Source: Nocardiopsis_C rhodophaea (lineage in GTDB: Bacteria; Actinomycetota; Actinomycetes; Streptosporangiales; Streptosporangiaceae). Taken from it: a stretch of 64,000 nt of DNA. Positions within the stretch are counted from its first letter, which is position 1. Each line of letters starts with the position of its first letter. Below the pieces are notes generated by a model. The model searched no databases. It was not told where the DNA came from and was given only the letters and a program-made list of their open reading frames with translations. This document shows, one piece after another, positions 47,005 to 57,049 of this stretch. The translations under genes and the position numbers were made by a program. The DNA is taken from positions 124,001 through 188,000 of the forward strand of contig NZ_BAAAPC010000003.1 in the NCBI RefSeq assembly GCF_039530945.1, written 5' to 3'.

Positions 47005-48024
47005 TCAGCGTGGAACGGGCGCCCGACGCTCGCGGCCCCGTGAACAGGCGGCCCGGTAGCGGGAGGGGGACACCTTGAACCAGCGCTTGAACGTCCTTTC
47101 GAAATTGCTCAGGTCCTTGTAGCCAACGGCCAGGCACACGTCCACGACCGGCTGGTCGGTGTCGGCGAGCAGCACCCGGGCGTCGCTGAGTCGCAGCATC
47201 GCGACGAAGTCCATGAATCGCCGACCGGTCTGCGCCCGGAAGGTGCGCGAGAAGTGGTAGCGGCTCATGCGGACGTGCTGGGCCACCTCGTCCAGCGTGA
47301 GCGTGCCCTCCCGGTAGTGCGCCCTGATGTAGGCGACGGCCCGGTTCACCGCTTCGCTCTGCGCGCCGCTCACCGGTCGGGCCGCCGACTCCGGCCGGTC
47401 CGCGGCCCGGCCACCGAGGCCCGCGCGCTCAGAGCGGCCTTCTCCCCCGAGCCGCTCGGCCACCCACAGGAGCTCCCCCACCAGCTCGCCGACCCCGTGA
47501 CCGAGCTTCGGATCGGTGAGCTCCAACTCCGTCCCCACCCGGGTGAAATCACGCGCCGTCGCGATCACCTGACCGGGGACCACCATGCCGCCCATCTCCC
47601 CCACCACGACCCGCAGGTGGTCCACGGCCTGCGCGCTGGGCGCACGGCCCGTGGTCGACATCAGCCCCACCGGCCGACCGCGCAGGTGCCCCTCCTCCAG
47701 GTAGTCGAGGGCGTTTTTGACCAGCCCCGAATAGGAGCCGTGGTAGAGCGGCGTGACCACGACAACCGCCGCGGCGTCGTCCACGGAGCGGCACAGGTCG
47801 GCCCCGGCCCGGCGGTCCGTCCCCATGGGGGGCAGCGGATGGCGCCCGATATCCCATACCACCGGCTCGGCGCCCTCACGCTCCACCGCCTGGACGGCCG
47901 CCGCCAGCAACGCGCGGGTGTGCGAGGGGTCCGCGGTGCTCCCCCCGACCAGGACCACCCGCAGGTCCCCCCGGACGTCCCCCTCCGCGCTCGTTACCAG
48001 GCCCCCGGTCGTGTCCTCCGTCAT
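47005..48024 (-). CDS. NAD(P)H:FMN-reductase-like domain fused to AraC-type DNA-binding domain (paralogue 1, coupled to the PKS)
   Basis: A 339-aa protein. Residues about 20-190 are a flavodoxin-like FMN reductase domain with a proper phosphate loop (VVLVGGSTADPSHTRALL) and the TPLYHGSYSGLVKNALDYL signature that packs on the flavin. A linker of about 35 residues leads to the AraC double HTH (REGTLTLDEVAQHVRMSRYHFSRTFRAQ; YKDLSNFERTFKRWFKVSPSRYR). ATG 48024 overlaps the PKS stop as ATGA, so it is translated with the enediyne operon and is probably its feedback or redox-responsive regulator (inference). Family role otherwise unknown to me. Confidence 0.87.
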   Translation of the reverse strand: MTEDTTGGLVTSAEGDVRGDLRVVLVGGSTADPSHTRALLAAAVQAVEREGAEPVVWDIGRHPLPPMGTDRRAGADLCRSVDDAAAVVVVTPLYHGSYSGLVKNALDYLEEGHLRGRPVGLMSTTGRAPSAQAVDHLRVVVGEMGGMVVPGQVIATARDFTRVGTELELTDPKLGHGVGELVGELLWVAERLGGEGRSERAGLGGRAADRPESAARPVSGAQSEAVNRAVAYIRAHYREGTLTLDEVAQHVRMSRYHFSRTFRAQTGRRFMDFVAMLRLSDARVLLADTDQPVVDVCLAVGYKDLSNFERTFKRWFKVSPSRYRAACSRGRERRAPVPR

Positions 48025-51000
48025 CTCGCCCTCCCCTCGGCCGACGCGGCCAGGACCGCCACGGCCAGCGGAGCGGGGGATCCGCCGAGCCTCATGACGC
48101 CGCTCACGATGCCCATCCCTCCGCTGCGCAGCACGGCCCATCCCTCGGACCCGGACCGGTCGAGCACCAGCGGCTCGCCCGAGGGCCGTCCGGCCTTGCG
48201 AACGCACTCCAGGGCCGACCACACCCGGGTGGCGGCCCGATCCAGATCCTCCCCGAGCTCGGCGCCGAGCAGCTGGGCCAGGCCGAACCCGGCCCCGCCG
48301 AGCATCCCCCGCCACTGGTCGGCGGCGCGCTCCCCTACCTCCTCCAGATCGCAGGCGACCCCGCTGTGGCCGAGGACCGCGAGGGTGTGCCGCTCGCCAT
48401 GGGCGAAGGACACGTGCCGGTCTGCGTCTCCGGCGCCGGCGAGGAAGGGCCGACCGTCCGGGCGGTGCTCCACCCGCACCTCCCGGCCCAGCGCCCGGCG
48501 CAGTGCCGTCCGGGACCGCGCGTCCCGCTCCCCTCCTCCGTCGGCCAGTCCCGCGACGACCTCGCGGTCCAGCAGCTCGCCGACGCGGCGCTCCAGGTAG
48601 GGCACGAACAGGTCCCCTCCCCAATCCGGGGGTTCGGGCAGCGGTGCCAGCACCCGCAGCACCAGCCCCTCCCACACCTCGCACACCGTTCCGTCGGCGT
48701 CGCGCACCACCAGGTCGTAGGTGAGGCGCTCGGCGTCGGAGGCGCGCTCGACCGCTAGGATCTCCACCCCGCCGTCGGGGGGCGGCCCGCTGCGGATGCG
48801 CGCGACCGCCTCGGGCAGCACCCGCCGGTGCGGGACGCAGGCCTGGGCCGCGTGGATGAAGGCGTCGCGGGCACCGAAGTCGCCGAGCAGCAGCCGCTGG
48901 GGCAGGTAGTCGCCGAACCACCGGTGGGCGGGCCGGGTCGCCACCGCGGCCGTACACGTCCGGGCGTGCAGGGTCCGGTAGGACGCGACGCGGCGAAATG
49001 AGGGGCCGTGGAAGAGCAGACGGTCGTACAGCTCGGCCGGTGCCTCCGTCGCTCCGGTGGGAGCCTCCGCCCGTCCCGGCGCGGCGGCGAGTCCGGCGTC
49101 GGCCGCCACCCGCTGCGGATCCGGCAGGTCGAAGCGGGCGACGGCGCGGAAGTGGTCGGCGTCGAAGCCGGTCTCGTCGCTGCGGACCACCACCTCGACG
49201 CGGTCGGCGCCGCGCACCAGGGCGGCGATCCTGATCCGGCGCCGGCCGTCATCGGGCACGGTGACGGGGCGGGCCAGGTCGATGTCGGTGAAGCCGTCGG
49301 GGGTGCGGCCGACGAGCGCAGCCGCGGCCTGGGCCATGGCCTCCAGGCCGACGACGGCGGGCAGGAGCGGCAGCCCGTCCAGAGCGTGTTCGGCCAGGTA
49401 GCCGTCGGTGGGCCCGGACAGGTCGGCCTCCGCGACGAGCTCGATCCCCGGGTAGTGCACCGGCGTGCGCTCCACGAAGCGGAGGACCGGCAGGTCGGGT
49501 CGGTCCACCGGGAGCGTCGGGGGGTCCCCCAGCCGTCCCGAGGCGACCACGGAGGTCCCCCCTCTGCCCTCGTCGAGGTGTCGGCGCAGCAGCGCCACCC
49601 CGTCGTCGGGCGCGATGGGCGCGACGCCCATGCGGGCCAGCGCGCCGACGATGTCGAGCCGCTCCCCCATGCCCGCGCCCGACCACACCGACCACTCGAC
49701 GGTGAGGCAGCGGCAACCGGGCAGACGGCGCGCCGCGTCCTCGACGTCGAGGCGGAGCCATTCGTTGGCCAGCGCGTAGTCTGCCTCGCCCCGCATGCCC
49801 GTGCGGGCGATCACCGAGCCGAAGGCGACCACCGCGCGCAGCCGTGCGGTGTCGACGGCGTCCAGCAGGTGGGACAGGCCGGTGGTTTTGGGCCCCAGGG
49901 TGGCGGCCAGCTCGTCGGGGCCGAGGTCAGCGAGGAGGCGGGGCCGGTTGGCCCCCGCTGAGTGCAGGATCGCGGTGACGGGGCCGAGCGCCTCTTCGGC
50001 CTCCTCGACGGCGGTGTTCACGGCCGCCGGGTCGGTGATATCGGCGCGGACGTAGTGCACGGTGATCCCGGCGTCCCGCATCCGCCGCAGGTTCCCGGCC
50101 AGCTCTGTGTCGTCCGCGGGTCGCGCGCGGCCCACGACGGCCACCCGGGCGCCGGTCCGCTGGACCAGCCCCAGCACGCTTTCGGCTCCGATGCCCTTGC
50201 CGCCGCCAGTGGCGAGCAGGACGTCGTTGGCGCCGAAGCGGACCGGGGCGTCGCGCGTGTCGGGCGGGCGCGCGTCGAAGCGTAGCCGCGGCACCTGGCG
50301 CGTCCCGTCGTCGGCGCGGCGGACCTCCTCGAACCCGTCGCCCGTCTCCGCCTCGCGGCGGAGCTCATCGGCGGTCCATGCCGCGGCACCGGTGCTGAGG
50401 TCGATGACGCGGATCGGCAGGTCGGGGCGTTCCAGTGCGAGGGTCCGGGTGATGCCCGCGGCACCGCCGCGGTGCAGGACGGCCAACCGCGCGACGGCCG
50501 GGTCCAGCGCCCGCCGCAGCGCCTCCAGCAGCTCCTTGGCGCACTGGGGGTCGCGGTCGGCGGCCACATGCACGGCCAGGGCGGCGTCGCCGGTGCCGCC
50601 CCCGAACGCCGCGCCGACCTCGGTACGTCCGGACGCGTCGGGCCCGCCGACGGTGACCAGCTCCCAGCGGTGAGGCGTGGCCGCCCCGGCGCGGGGGCGG
50701 TCGACCCAGACGATCTCGAAGGGCCGCAGCCACCCGGCCACCCCGGGCGGTGGCCCCTCGGCGCCCGTCCCGTCGTCGGGTTCGGCCTCGGCCAGGACGG
50801 CGGCCAGCTCGGCGACGGTGGCGGTGGCGAACTCGGTCGCCGCGACGGGCGGGCGGACCCCGAGTTCGGCGGCGGCGTCGGCCGCCAGCTGGCCCACGGT
50901 GATGGAGTTGAGGTTGAGGTCGGTGAGCATGCCGTCCTGGGGTCCCACCGCCTCCACGGGGAGTTCCGAGCGCTGCGCGATGAGCCGTCGCACGACCTGC

Positions 51001-53897
51001 AGGGGGTCGCCGTCGGAGGTGCGGGGGTCGGCGGCCGGTGCGGACCGCGGGGGCGCCCCGTCGTGGTCCGCCGCCGAGGGCGCGCGGACGGGGGTGGCGG
51101 GTGCCGCGTCGCCGGTGTCCTCCGTGGGGGCGCTCTCACACGGGTTGGCCAGGAACGCGGGGCGGCGCAGCGGGTCGCCGCCGGCCGCGCGGTACCGTCC
51201 CTCGGCGAGCCGGTCCGCGCGCAGCGGAGCGCCGAGCACGTAGGCCGTGCCCAACGCGGCGAGCACCCCGCTGAGGGACTCCGCGCCCGCGTCGGTGGCG
51301 ACGGCGGGCGGTCGCCCCTCCCCCGTGGCCAGGCCCGCGAGGATCCGCCCCGGTCCGACCTCGATGAGCAGGTCGAGGTCGGCGCTGGCGGCGGTGATCG
51401 CCTCGTCGAAGCGCACCGGGGACCACAGCTGGCCGACCAGGAGCGGACGCAGGTCCCGGGCGGGGTCGTGCGGCCGGCCCGTCACCGTGGAGACGACCCG
51501 CGGACCACAGTGCAGCGGGCCGAAGCGGTCCAGTGCCGCGCGCAGCGCCGGGGCCGCGTCCGCCATCAGCGGCGAGTGGAAGGCGTGCGAGACGGGCAGC
51601 CGGACGGTCCGGACGCCCCCGCGACGCCCCCGGTCCAGCGCCCTCTCGATGGCGTCAGCCGGACCCGACACCACCACGTGCTCGGGGCCGTTGTACCCGG
51701 CGACGGCCAGGTCCAGGCCGTCGATGAGCGCGGTGGTCTCGGCGAGTGGCGCCATGACGGCCGCCATCGCGCCGGGGCGCCCGGGGCACCGGCTCATCGC
51801 CCGGCCGCGGGCGCGGGCCAGCTCCACCAGGTCGCGCGCGCCGAGTGTCCCGGCCCAGTGCAGGGCGGTCAGTTCGCCGAGGCTGTGCCCAACGGCGACC
51901 CGCGCCGTGACGCCGAGTTCGTGCAGGACGTGGACCGCGGCGGCGGAGCAGGCGGCGACGGCGGGCTGGGCGGCGGCGGTGTCGACGGGCGCGCCGGGGC
52001 CGGAGGTGTCCGGCAGGTCCGGCAGGTCCCGCAGGGCCTCGGCCACGGTGGCGAACAGTTGGGATGTCGTGGGGAACCGGCGGGCCAGGGCACCGCCGTC
52101 GGGGTAGGCGGGTGCCGCCTGGCCGGGAAAGAGGAAGCCGATCCGCGGCGCGCTGCCGGGTTCGCCGAACAGGAATCCGGCGGCGGGGTCGAGGGGGCGC
52201 CGGTCCGGTCCGGGCCGCTCGTCCGCTAGGGCCTCGGCGAGCGCGGCGGCGCGTTCGCCGAACTCGGCTGGGGTGGCGGCGGGCACCGCGGCGCGGACCG
52301 CCGGGTCGGCGGGCAGGTCGCGGGCGGTGTCGATCGCCAGGTCGCGCAGCCCGCCGAAGCTCAGGTCCGGGGCGTGGTCGGCCAGCTGCCGCGCCCGGGC
52401 GACCAGCCCGGCGCGGTCGGCGGCCCCCAGCAGGATCAGCTCGGTGTCCTGGGGCGTGCGGCCGAGCAGGCGTTCCCGGGAGGTGAGCCGCGCGCGGGAG
52501 CGGTCGCGCACCGCGCTCAGGGTGAGGTGGGCGTTGATCCCGCCGAACCCCATAGCGCTGACGGAGGCACGGCGAGGGGCATCGTCGGGCCACGGCTCCG
52601 GTTCGCGCAGGACGCGCAGCGGGGTGCCGGGGGCGGTGAGCTCGGCGTGCGGGCGCTCGCAGCCGGTGGTCGGGGGCAGCACGCCCCGGTCCAGGCTGAG
52701 GACGGCCTTGAGCAGGCCGGCCGCACCGGCGGCGGCCTTGGTGTGGCCGATGTTCGCCTTGACGGTGCCGAGCGCGGCCGGGCGGCCGCGCTGCCCGGAC
52801 TCGCGGCTGACGCCGGCGAGCGCGCGCAGCTCGGTGGCGTCGCCGACCGCGGTTCCGGTGCCGTGCCCCTCGAACATCTCGACCTCGTGGGGCCCGTATC
52901 CGGCCTGTTCGTAGGCGCGAAGCAGGGCCAGGCGCTGGCCGGTCTCCTCGGGCCGGGTGATGCCGCCGCGCCCGTCGGAGGACCGTCCCCAGCCGCGCAG
53001 CAGCGCGTAGATCCGCGCGCCCCAGGCCACGGCGTCCGACTCGCGGGCCAGCACCGCGAATCCGCAGCCCTCGCCGGGCCAGAAGCCGCGGGAGCGCTGG
53101 TCGTAGACGCGCATCTGGTCCGTGGCCAGGGCGCCGGTCTTGGCGAAGCCCACCAGCTCGAAGGGGTCGATGCTCAGGTCGACCCCGCCCGCCAGCACGG
53201 CGTCCAACTGGCCCGCGCGCAGGGCGTCGGCGGCGCTGGCGACGGCCAGCAGCGAGGAGGCGCAGGCACCGTCCACCGTGTAGCCGCCGCCGTGCAGGTC
53301 GAACGTGCCGCAGATACGCCCCGCGATGGTGTTGGACAGGCCCCCGGCCAGGGACTCCTCCCCCATCGGCGGGAAGGGCGCCTTGTAGTCGGCCTCCAGC
53401 TGGGCGAGCAGCTCGCGCCTGTCGGCGTCGGACATCCCGGCGCGGGCCAGCGTTTGGCTGACCGTGCGCCGGACGTAGGGCCAGCGCAGCCGCATCACCC
53501 CCGACCTGGAAAACTCTCCGGTGAGGGTGTTTCCGACGAGCACGCCGATGCGGTCACGGCTCAGCGGGCGCAGGTGGTCGAGCGCGGCGTCCTCGATGGC
53601 CTTGCCGGCGACGTCGAGGGCCAGCCAGTGGGTGAGGTCGGTGGACCGATAGGTGGGTCCGGCCACCCGGTAGCCGACCCGGTCGAACTCGTAGTCCTCC
53701 AGCAGCGCGGCGTGCGTGGAGTAGACGGCGTCCGGGACGGCGGGGTCGGCGGCGTAGTAGTCGGCGAGCCGGAGCCGCTCGTCGGGGATCCGGCGGAACA
53801 TGCGGCGCTGGCTGAGCACCGCGTCCCAGAGCTGGTCGGGATCGTCGGCTCCGGGATAGCGGCAGGCCAGCCCGATGATGGCGATGGGATCGTGCAT
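48021..53897 (-). CDS. pksE: Iterative enediyne polyketide synthase (PKSE)
   Basis: A 1,958-aa PKS of the usual enediyne length, building the polyene precursor of the warhead. Domains: KS 1-460 with Cys212 (VDGACASS), His345 (EGHGTGTA) and His385 (NIGHTKAAAG); AT about 580-890 with Ser672 (GHSLG) and His774; ACP about 965-1040 with Ser998 in DLNLNSIT, the PKSE-style site; KR about 1220-1450 (TGGGKGIG, Tyr1374); DH about 1480-1690 (His1504); C-terminal 4'-phosphopantetheinyl transferase with D1850, E1852 and WSALECVRKAG. ATG 53897 follows AGGTGA. It starts 4 bp after unbU. Confidence 0.96.
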   Translation of the reverse strand: MHDPIAIIGLACRYPGADDPDQLWDAVLSQRRMFRRIPDERLRLADYYAADPAVPDAVYSTHAALLEDYEFDRVGYRVAGPTYRSTDLTHWLALDVAGKAIEDAALDHLRPLSRDRIGVLVGNTLTGEFSRSGVMRLRWPYVRRTVSQTLARAGMSDADRRELLAQLEADYKAPFPPMGEESLAGGLSNTIAGRICGTFDLHGGGYTVDGACASSLLAVASAADALRAGQLDAVLAGGVDLSIDPFELVGFAKTGALATDQMRVYDQRSRGFWPGEGCGFAVLARESDAVAWGARIYALLRGWGRSSDGRGGITRPEETGQRLALLRAYEQAGYGPHEVEMFEGHGTGTAVGDATELRALAGVSRESGQRGRPAALGTVKANIGHTKAAAGAAGLLKAVLSLDRGVLPPTTGCERPHAELTAPGTPLRVLREPEPWPDDAPRRASVSAMGFGGINAHLTLSAVRDRSRARLTSRERLLGRTPQDTELILLGAADRAGLVARARQLADHAPDLSFGGLRDLAIDTARDLPADPAVRAAVPAATPAEFGERAAALAEALADERPGPDRRPLDPAAGFLFGEPGSAPRIGFLFPGQAAPAYPDGGALARRFPTTSQLFATVAEALRDLPDLPDTSGPGAPVDTAAAQPAVAACSAAAVHVLHELGVTARVAVGHSLGELTALHWAGTLGARDLVELARARGRAMSRCPGRPGAMAAVMAPLAETTALIDGLDLAVAGYNGPEHVVVSGPADAIERALDRGRRGGVRTVRLPVSHAFHSPLMADAAPALRAALDRFGPLHCGPRVVSTVTGRPHDPARDLRPLLVGQLWSPVRFDEAITAASADLDLLIEVGPGRILAGLATGEGRPPAVATDAGAESLSGVLAALGTAYVLGAPLRADRLAEGRYRAAGGDPLRRPAFLANPCESAPTEDTGDAAPATPVRAPSAADHDGAPPRSAPAADPRTSDGDPLQVVRRLIAQRSELPVEAVGPQDGMLTDLNLNSITVGQLAADAAAELGVRPPVAATEFATATVAELAAVLAEAEPDDGTGAEGPPPGVAGWLRPFEIVWVDRPRAGAATPHRWELVTVGGPDASGRTEVGAAFGGGTGDAALAVHVAADRDPQCAKELLEALRRALDPAVARLAVLHRGGAAGITRTLALERPDLPIRVIDLSTGAAAWTADELRREAETGDGFEEVRRADDGTRQVPRLRFDARPPDTRDAPVRFGANDVLLATGGGKGIGAESVLGLVQRTGARVAVVGRARPADDTELAGNLRRMRDAGITVHYVRADITDPAAVNTAVEEAEEALGPVTAILHSAGANRPRLLADLGPDELAATLGPKTTGLSHLLDAVDTARLRAVVAFGSVIARTGMRGEADYALANEWLRLDVEDAARRLPGCRCLTVEWSVWSGAGMGERLDIVGALARMGVAPIAPDDGVALLRRHLDEGRGGTSVVASGRLGDPPTLPVDRPDLPVLRFVERTPVHYPGIELVAEADLSGPTDGYLAEHALDGLPLLPAVVGLEAMAQAAAALVGRTPDGFTDIDLARPVTVPDDGRRRIRIAALVRGADRVEVVVRSDETGFDADHFRAVARFDLPDPQRVAADAGLAAAPGRAEAPTGATEAPAELYDRLLFHGPSFRRVASYRTLHARTCTAAVATRPAHRWFGDYLPQRLLLGDFGARDAFIHAAQACVPHRRVLPEAVARIRSGPPPDGGVEILAVERASDAERLTYDLVVRDADGTVCEVWEGLVLRVLAPLPEPPDWGGDLFVPYLERRVGELLDREVVAGLADGGGERDARSRTALRRALGREVRVEHRPDGRPFLAGAGDADRHVSFAHGERHTLAVLGHSGVACDLEEVGERAADQWRGMLGGAGFGLAQLLGAELGEDLDRAATRVWSALECVRKAGRPSGEPLVLDRSGSEGWAVLRSGGMGIVSGVMRLGGSPAPLAVAVLAASAEGRAR

Positions 53898-53901
53898 GAG
53901 A

Positions 53902-54909
53902 TCACCTCTCTGGCCGGGTCTCTGGTCCAACCGGCGGCGCGTGGGCGCCGTCCGCTGCGCGGTTGCGCTCCCACCAGGCGGTCGCCCACATCAGGGCGCC
54001 CCGCAGCAGGCAGGTCGCGATCAGGCAGTAGAAAATCCCGTAGACGACGTGCGCACCGGTGAGCAGGCCGTAGATACCGGCCGCGGTGAGGGCGAAGACG
54101 ACCTGGTCGCGAGGGCGCACCGGGGTCGTTCCCGGGTCGGTGATCATGTAGTTCGTGAACAGCAGGAACACCACCCCGGTCATCGGCGCAAGCGCGGCCA
54201 GGGGGTCGGTGTCGGTCACCAGTGCGCGGATCACCGCCTGGGCCGCGAATCCGCCCATCCAGGCCAGCACGATCGGCCACTTGCCGGTGAGCTGGATGTT
54301 GAGGAGCAGGCCCGAGGCGAGGATCGCCAGCGGAATGATCCAGTTGAATACGCCGCTGACGTCCGAGGTGAACTGGTAGGGGATCGCGATGCCCACCCAG
54401 GGGAAGAGGGTGAGGGTGGCGGCGATGCCGAGGTTGGACGGGTTCATGAAGTGCCGGAACCGGCCGCGCAGTGGGGCGCGGAAGAGGTGTTTGGCGCTGC
54501 CGGCCACGACCGCGGCGAAGACGAACGGCCACAGCTGGTCGCCCGGGTAGATCAGCATGGCGATGGCCAGTCCGGAGATGTGCGCCGGGAGCAGGAAGAC
54601 GACGCACTGGCGCACACCACCGAGGAACTCCGGTCGGCGCCCGTTCGACCAGGCGGACAGGGCCTCCAGGAGGAGTTCGACGGTGTACGAGGCGAGCAGC
54701 GCGACGACCGGGGCCGCCCAGGCCGTCTCGATGCCGAGCCAGAGGTGGCCGATCACCGTGAACGCGGTGATGGAGATCGCGAAGCGGGTGAGCGCCGCGA
54801 CCCGGAGGTCCATGGGCGCCCGTTGGGGGGCCTGCGCCGCGGCATCCCCGCCGGAGCCGGGACCCGGCGGATCGGCGGGGGTGGCGGAGGGGGAGGTCAC
54901 GGAGCTCAC
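53902..54909 (-). CDS. unbU: Enediyne biosynthesis membrane protein UnbU (RnfD-like)
   Basis: A 335-aa polytopic membrane protein of the enediyne cassette family UnbU, related in fold to RnfD/NqrB. About eight to nine hydrophobic helices follow a Pro-rich N-terminal tail, with conserved loops GRFRHFMNPSNLGIAA, AKHLFRAPLRG and FTNYMITDPGTTPVRP; such MNPSN and TDPGT motifs carry flavin in RnfD-type proteins. A role in electron transfer across the membrane during warhead maturation is inference. GTG 54909 follows GGTGGGG. 142 bp separate it from unbV. Confidence 0.92.
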   Translation of the reverse strand: MSSVTSPSATPADPPGPGSGGDAAAQAPQRAPMDLRVAALTRFAISITAFTVIGHLWLGIETAWAAPVVALLASYTVELLLEALSAWSNGRRPEFLGGVRQCVVFLLPAHISGLAIAMLIYPGDQLWPFVFAAVVAGSAKHLFRAPLRGRFRHFMNPSNLGIAATLTLFPWVGIAIPYQFTSDVSGVFNWIIPLAILASGLLLNIQLTGKWPIVLAWMGGFAAQAVIRALVTDTDPLAALAPMTGVVFLLFTNYMITDPGTTPVRPRDQVVFALTAAGIYGLLTGAHVVYGIFYCLIATCLLRGALMWATAWWERNRAADGAHAPPVGPETRPER

Positions 54910-55051
54910 TGGGCCCCACCTTCCTTCCTGGGCTGAGCGCGCCCGTTGTGGGGGCGGCGCGCGGGCGCGTCGACGTGCTGGGGGCTCCGCCGCCTGACGC
55001 ACGGCGGTACCGACCGACGCCGCCGGTCACTCTGGCTGCTCGACCACCGCA

Positions 55052-57049
55052 TCAGGGAGCACCTCCCGCCAGCCGGACGGACCAGCGCCCCGGGGTGAGG
55101 GCCAGGTCGGTCTGCTGTTCGGCGCCGTCGCGGTCCCGCCACTCCAGGTGGACCGGGAGCTCGGTGCCGGCCGGGAGGTCGCCGAGTCCGAAGTGGAGCT
55201 CGGGGGCGTTAGCTCCCGAGTGCCCGTTGCCCCCGTCGACCTGGGAGGTGAGTTTGCGGCCGTCGGGAAGGCGGACGGTCGCGGTAGCGCCGACGGCGGG
55301 CGAGCCCGTCATCTCCTCCCCCTCGGCGCCGGAGGCGAGACGCTGCTCGACGCGGTCTCCCTCGTCTCCTCTGGGCGGCAGCAGGAGGCGCAGGTTCAGT
55401 GCGGCTCCGGTCGCGGCGGCGGTGTTGCGGTACAGGTAGGAGGCCTCCCACTGCCGGGCCAGGGCGAAGTCCAGTCGCCCGTCGCCGTCGACGTCGGCGA
55501 CGGCCACGCCCCGGGTGACGCCCTGGTCGTCCAGGCCGATGAGGGGGCCGATGTCGCCCCAGCGCCCGTCGGCGGCTCGGACGAAGAGCACGTCGTCCTG
55601 GTGTCCCGCGAGATCCCATCCGGTGGTGTGCTCGGGCCACCATGCGTCGTCCTTGAGCAGGTCGTCGTTGGCCATCGCCATCTCCGCGATCTGCGGCCAC
55701 AGGTCGCGTTCGCCCTTGACGAATCCGGTGGCCTGGACGAGTTCGGGGGTGGTGTCGTTGTCGAAGTCGCCGAACTTGACGTCCCAGCCCCAGCCGGTGC
55801 GGGCCACGCCGAGGCGGTCGCTGTCGTCGCGGAACGGCGCGGTCCCGCTGTCGAGCCCGCCCCCGGTGTTGACCCAGGCGTAATGGCTCTCCATCAGCCC
55901 GAATGAGGTGGAGATGTTACTGACGACCATGTCGGTACGGCCGTCGCCGGTCATGTCGGCGAAGTCGATGCCCATGCCCTTGAAGGAGTCGTTGCCGAGG
56001 ACCTTGGAGTCGGGGACGGTGAAGCCGCCCTCGCCGCTGAGGGGGGTCAGCCGGACGTCGCCGGGGGTGGAGTCGTTGCGGTACAGGCGGTCCGGGCCGA
56101 AGTCGTTGCCGAAGTACAGCTCGGGCAGCAGGTCGCCGTCGAGGTCGTGGGCGCCGACCGCCAGCGTCCAGGCGCGGCTGTCGTCCGCCGGGAAGACGTC
56201 CTCGACCTCCTCGTAGACCACCTCGGGGCGGTCGCCGGGGGTGGCGGAGGACATCCGGAACAGCCGGTTCACCCCGCCGTTGCGGGCGCGCGACATGGAG
56301 TCGTTCATGGCCATGGCGGCGTCGCCCTCGGCCCGCGGGTCCAGCAGGCGGGCTCCGTCGGGGAAGTAGTTGCCGACGACCAGGTCGAGTCGGCCGTCGC
56401 CGTCCACGTCGGCGGTAGTGGCGGCGTTGGTGTACCAGCGCGGCGGGCCGGTGTCGGTGGCGTCGGGGCCGTCGGCCACCAGCTCGGTTGGGACGAAGGC
56501 ATCGGCCCGCGGCGTCCCGTCCTCGGCGCGCAGGAAGAGGACGGGGCTGCGGCCCCAGTAGTAGACGAGCAGGTCGATCCGGCCGTCGCCGGTGAAGTCG
56601 GCGGGCAGGCAGCCCATGGGGGCCATGGTGTCGCGGTCGTAGGGCAGGGGCGCCGGGTCCAGGACGAAGGGGCTGTAGCGCGTGCCGGTACCCGCGGCCG
56701 GGGACACGGTGACGGTGTCGGTGCGCGGGTCGCTGAGGCAGACGTCGGCGGAGCGGCCCTCGCCGGACACGTCGGTCAGCGCGACCCCCGCCCCGACCCC
56801 CGACAGCCAGGCGGCGATCTTGGTGAGGGCCGGCTGCACCGTGCGCTGCTCGGCGCGGCCGTCCACGGCCACCGAGGCGATCTGGTGGCGTTCGAAGGCG
56901 AAGCGCTGCTGGAGCCGCGCCGGGTCGCCCAGGTCGGCCTCGGGCAGACGGGTGACGAGCCCGGCGGCCAGGATAAGAAGTACGGCGACGGCCTTGGCGA
57001 TGTGACGGCGCGGGCCGCGCGGAATGCGGTGGCTCGCGGGGGTGCTCAT
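55052..57049 (-). CDS. unbV: Enediyne biosynthesis protein UnbV (exported FG-GAP/ASPIC-UnbV)
   Basis: A 665-aa secreted or membrane-anchored protein. An Arg-rich N terminus followed by KAVAVLLILAAGLVTRL (about residues 19-35) is a signal/anchor. Six calcium-binding FG-GAP-like repeats have the DxDGDGxxD pattern (for example DVDGDGRLDLVVGN and DMTGDGRTDMVVSN), making a beta propeller. The C terminus is the ASPIC/UnbV domain (ANAPELHFGLGDLPAGT). It is part of the conserved enediyne cassette; its chemistry is not known. ATG 57049 overlaps the methyltransferase stop as ATGA. Confidence 0.94.
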   Translation of the reverse strand: MSTPASHRIPRGPRRHIAKAVAVLLILAAGLVTRLPEADLGDPARLQQRFAFERHQIASVAVDGRAEQRTVQPALTKIAAWLSGVGAGVALTDVSGEGRSADVCLSDPRTDTVTVSPAAGTGTRYSPFVLDPAPLPYDRDTMAPMGCLPADFTGDGRIDLLVYYWGRSPVLFLRAEDGTPRADAFVPTELVADGPDATDTGPPRWYTNAATTADVDGDGRLDLVVGNYFPDGARLLDPRAEGDAAMAMNDSMSRARNGGVNRLFRMSSATPGDRPEVVYEEVEDVFPADDSRAWTLAVGAHDLDGDLLPELYFGNDFGPDRLYRNDSTPGDVRLTPLSGEGGFTVPDSKVLGNDSFKGMGIDFADMTGDGRTDMVVSNISTSFGLMESHYAWVNTGGGLDSGTAPFRDDSDRLGVARTGWGWDVKFGDFDNDTTPELVQATGFVKGERDLWPQIAEMAMANDDLLKDDAWWPEHTTGWDLAGHQDDVLFVRAADGRWGDIGPLIGLDDQGVTRGVAVADVDGDGRLDFALARQWEASYLYRNTAAATGAALNLRLLLPPRGDEGDRVEQRLASGAEGEEMTGSPAVGATATVRLPDGRKLTSQVDGGNGHSGANAPELHFGLGDLPAGTELPVHLEWRDRDGAEQQTDLALTPGRWSVRLAGGAP

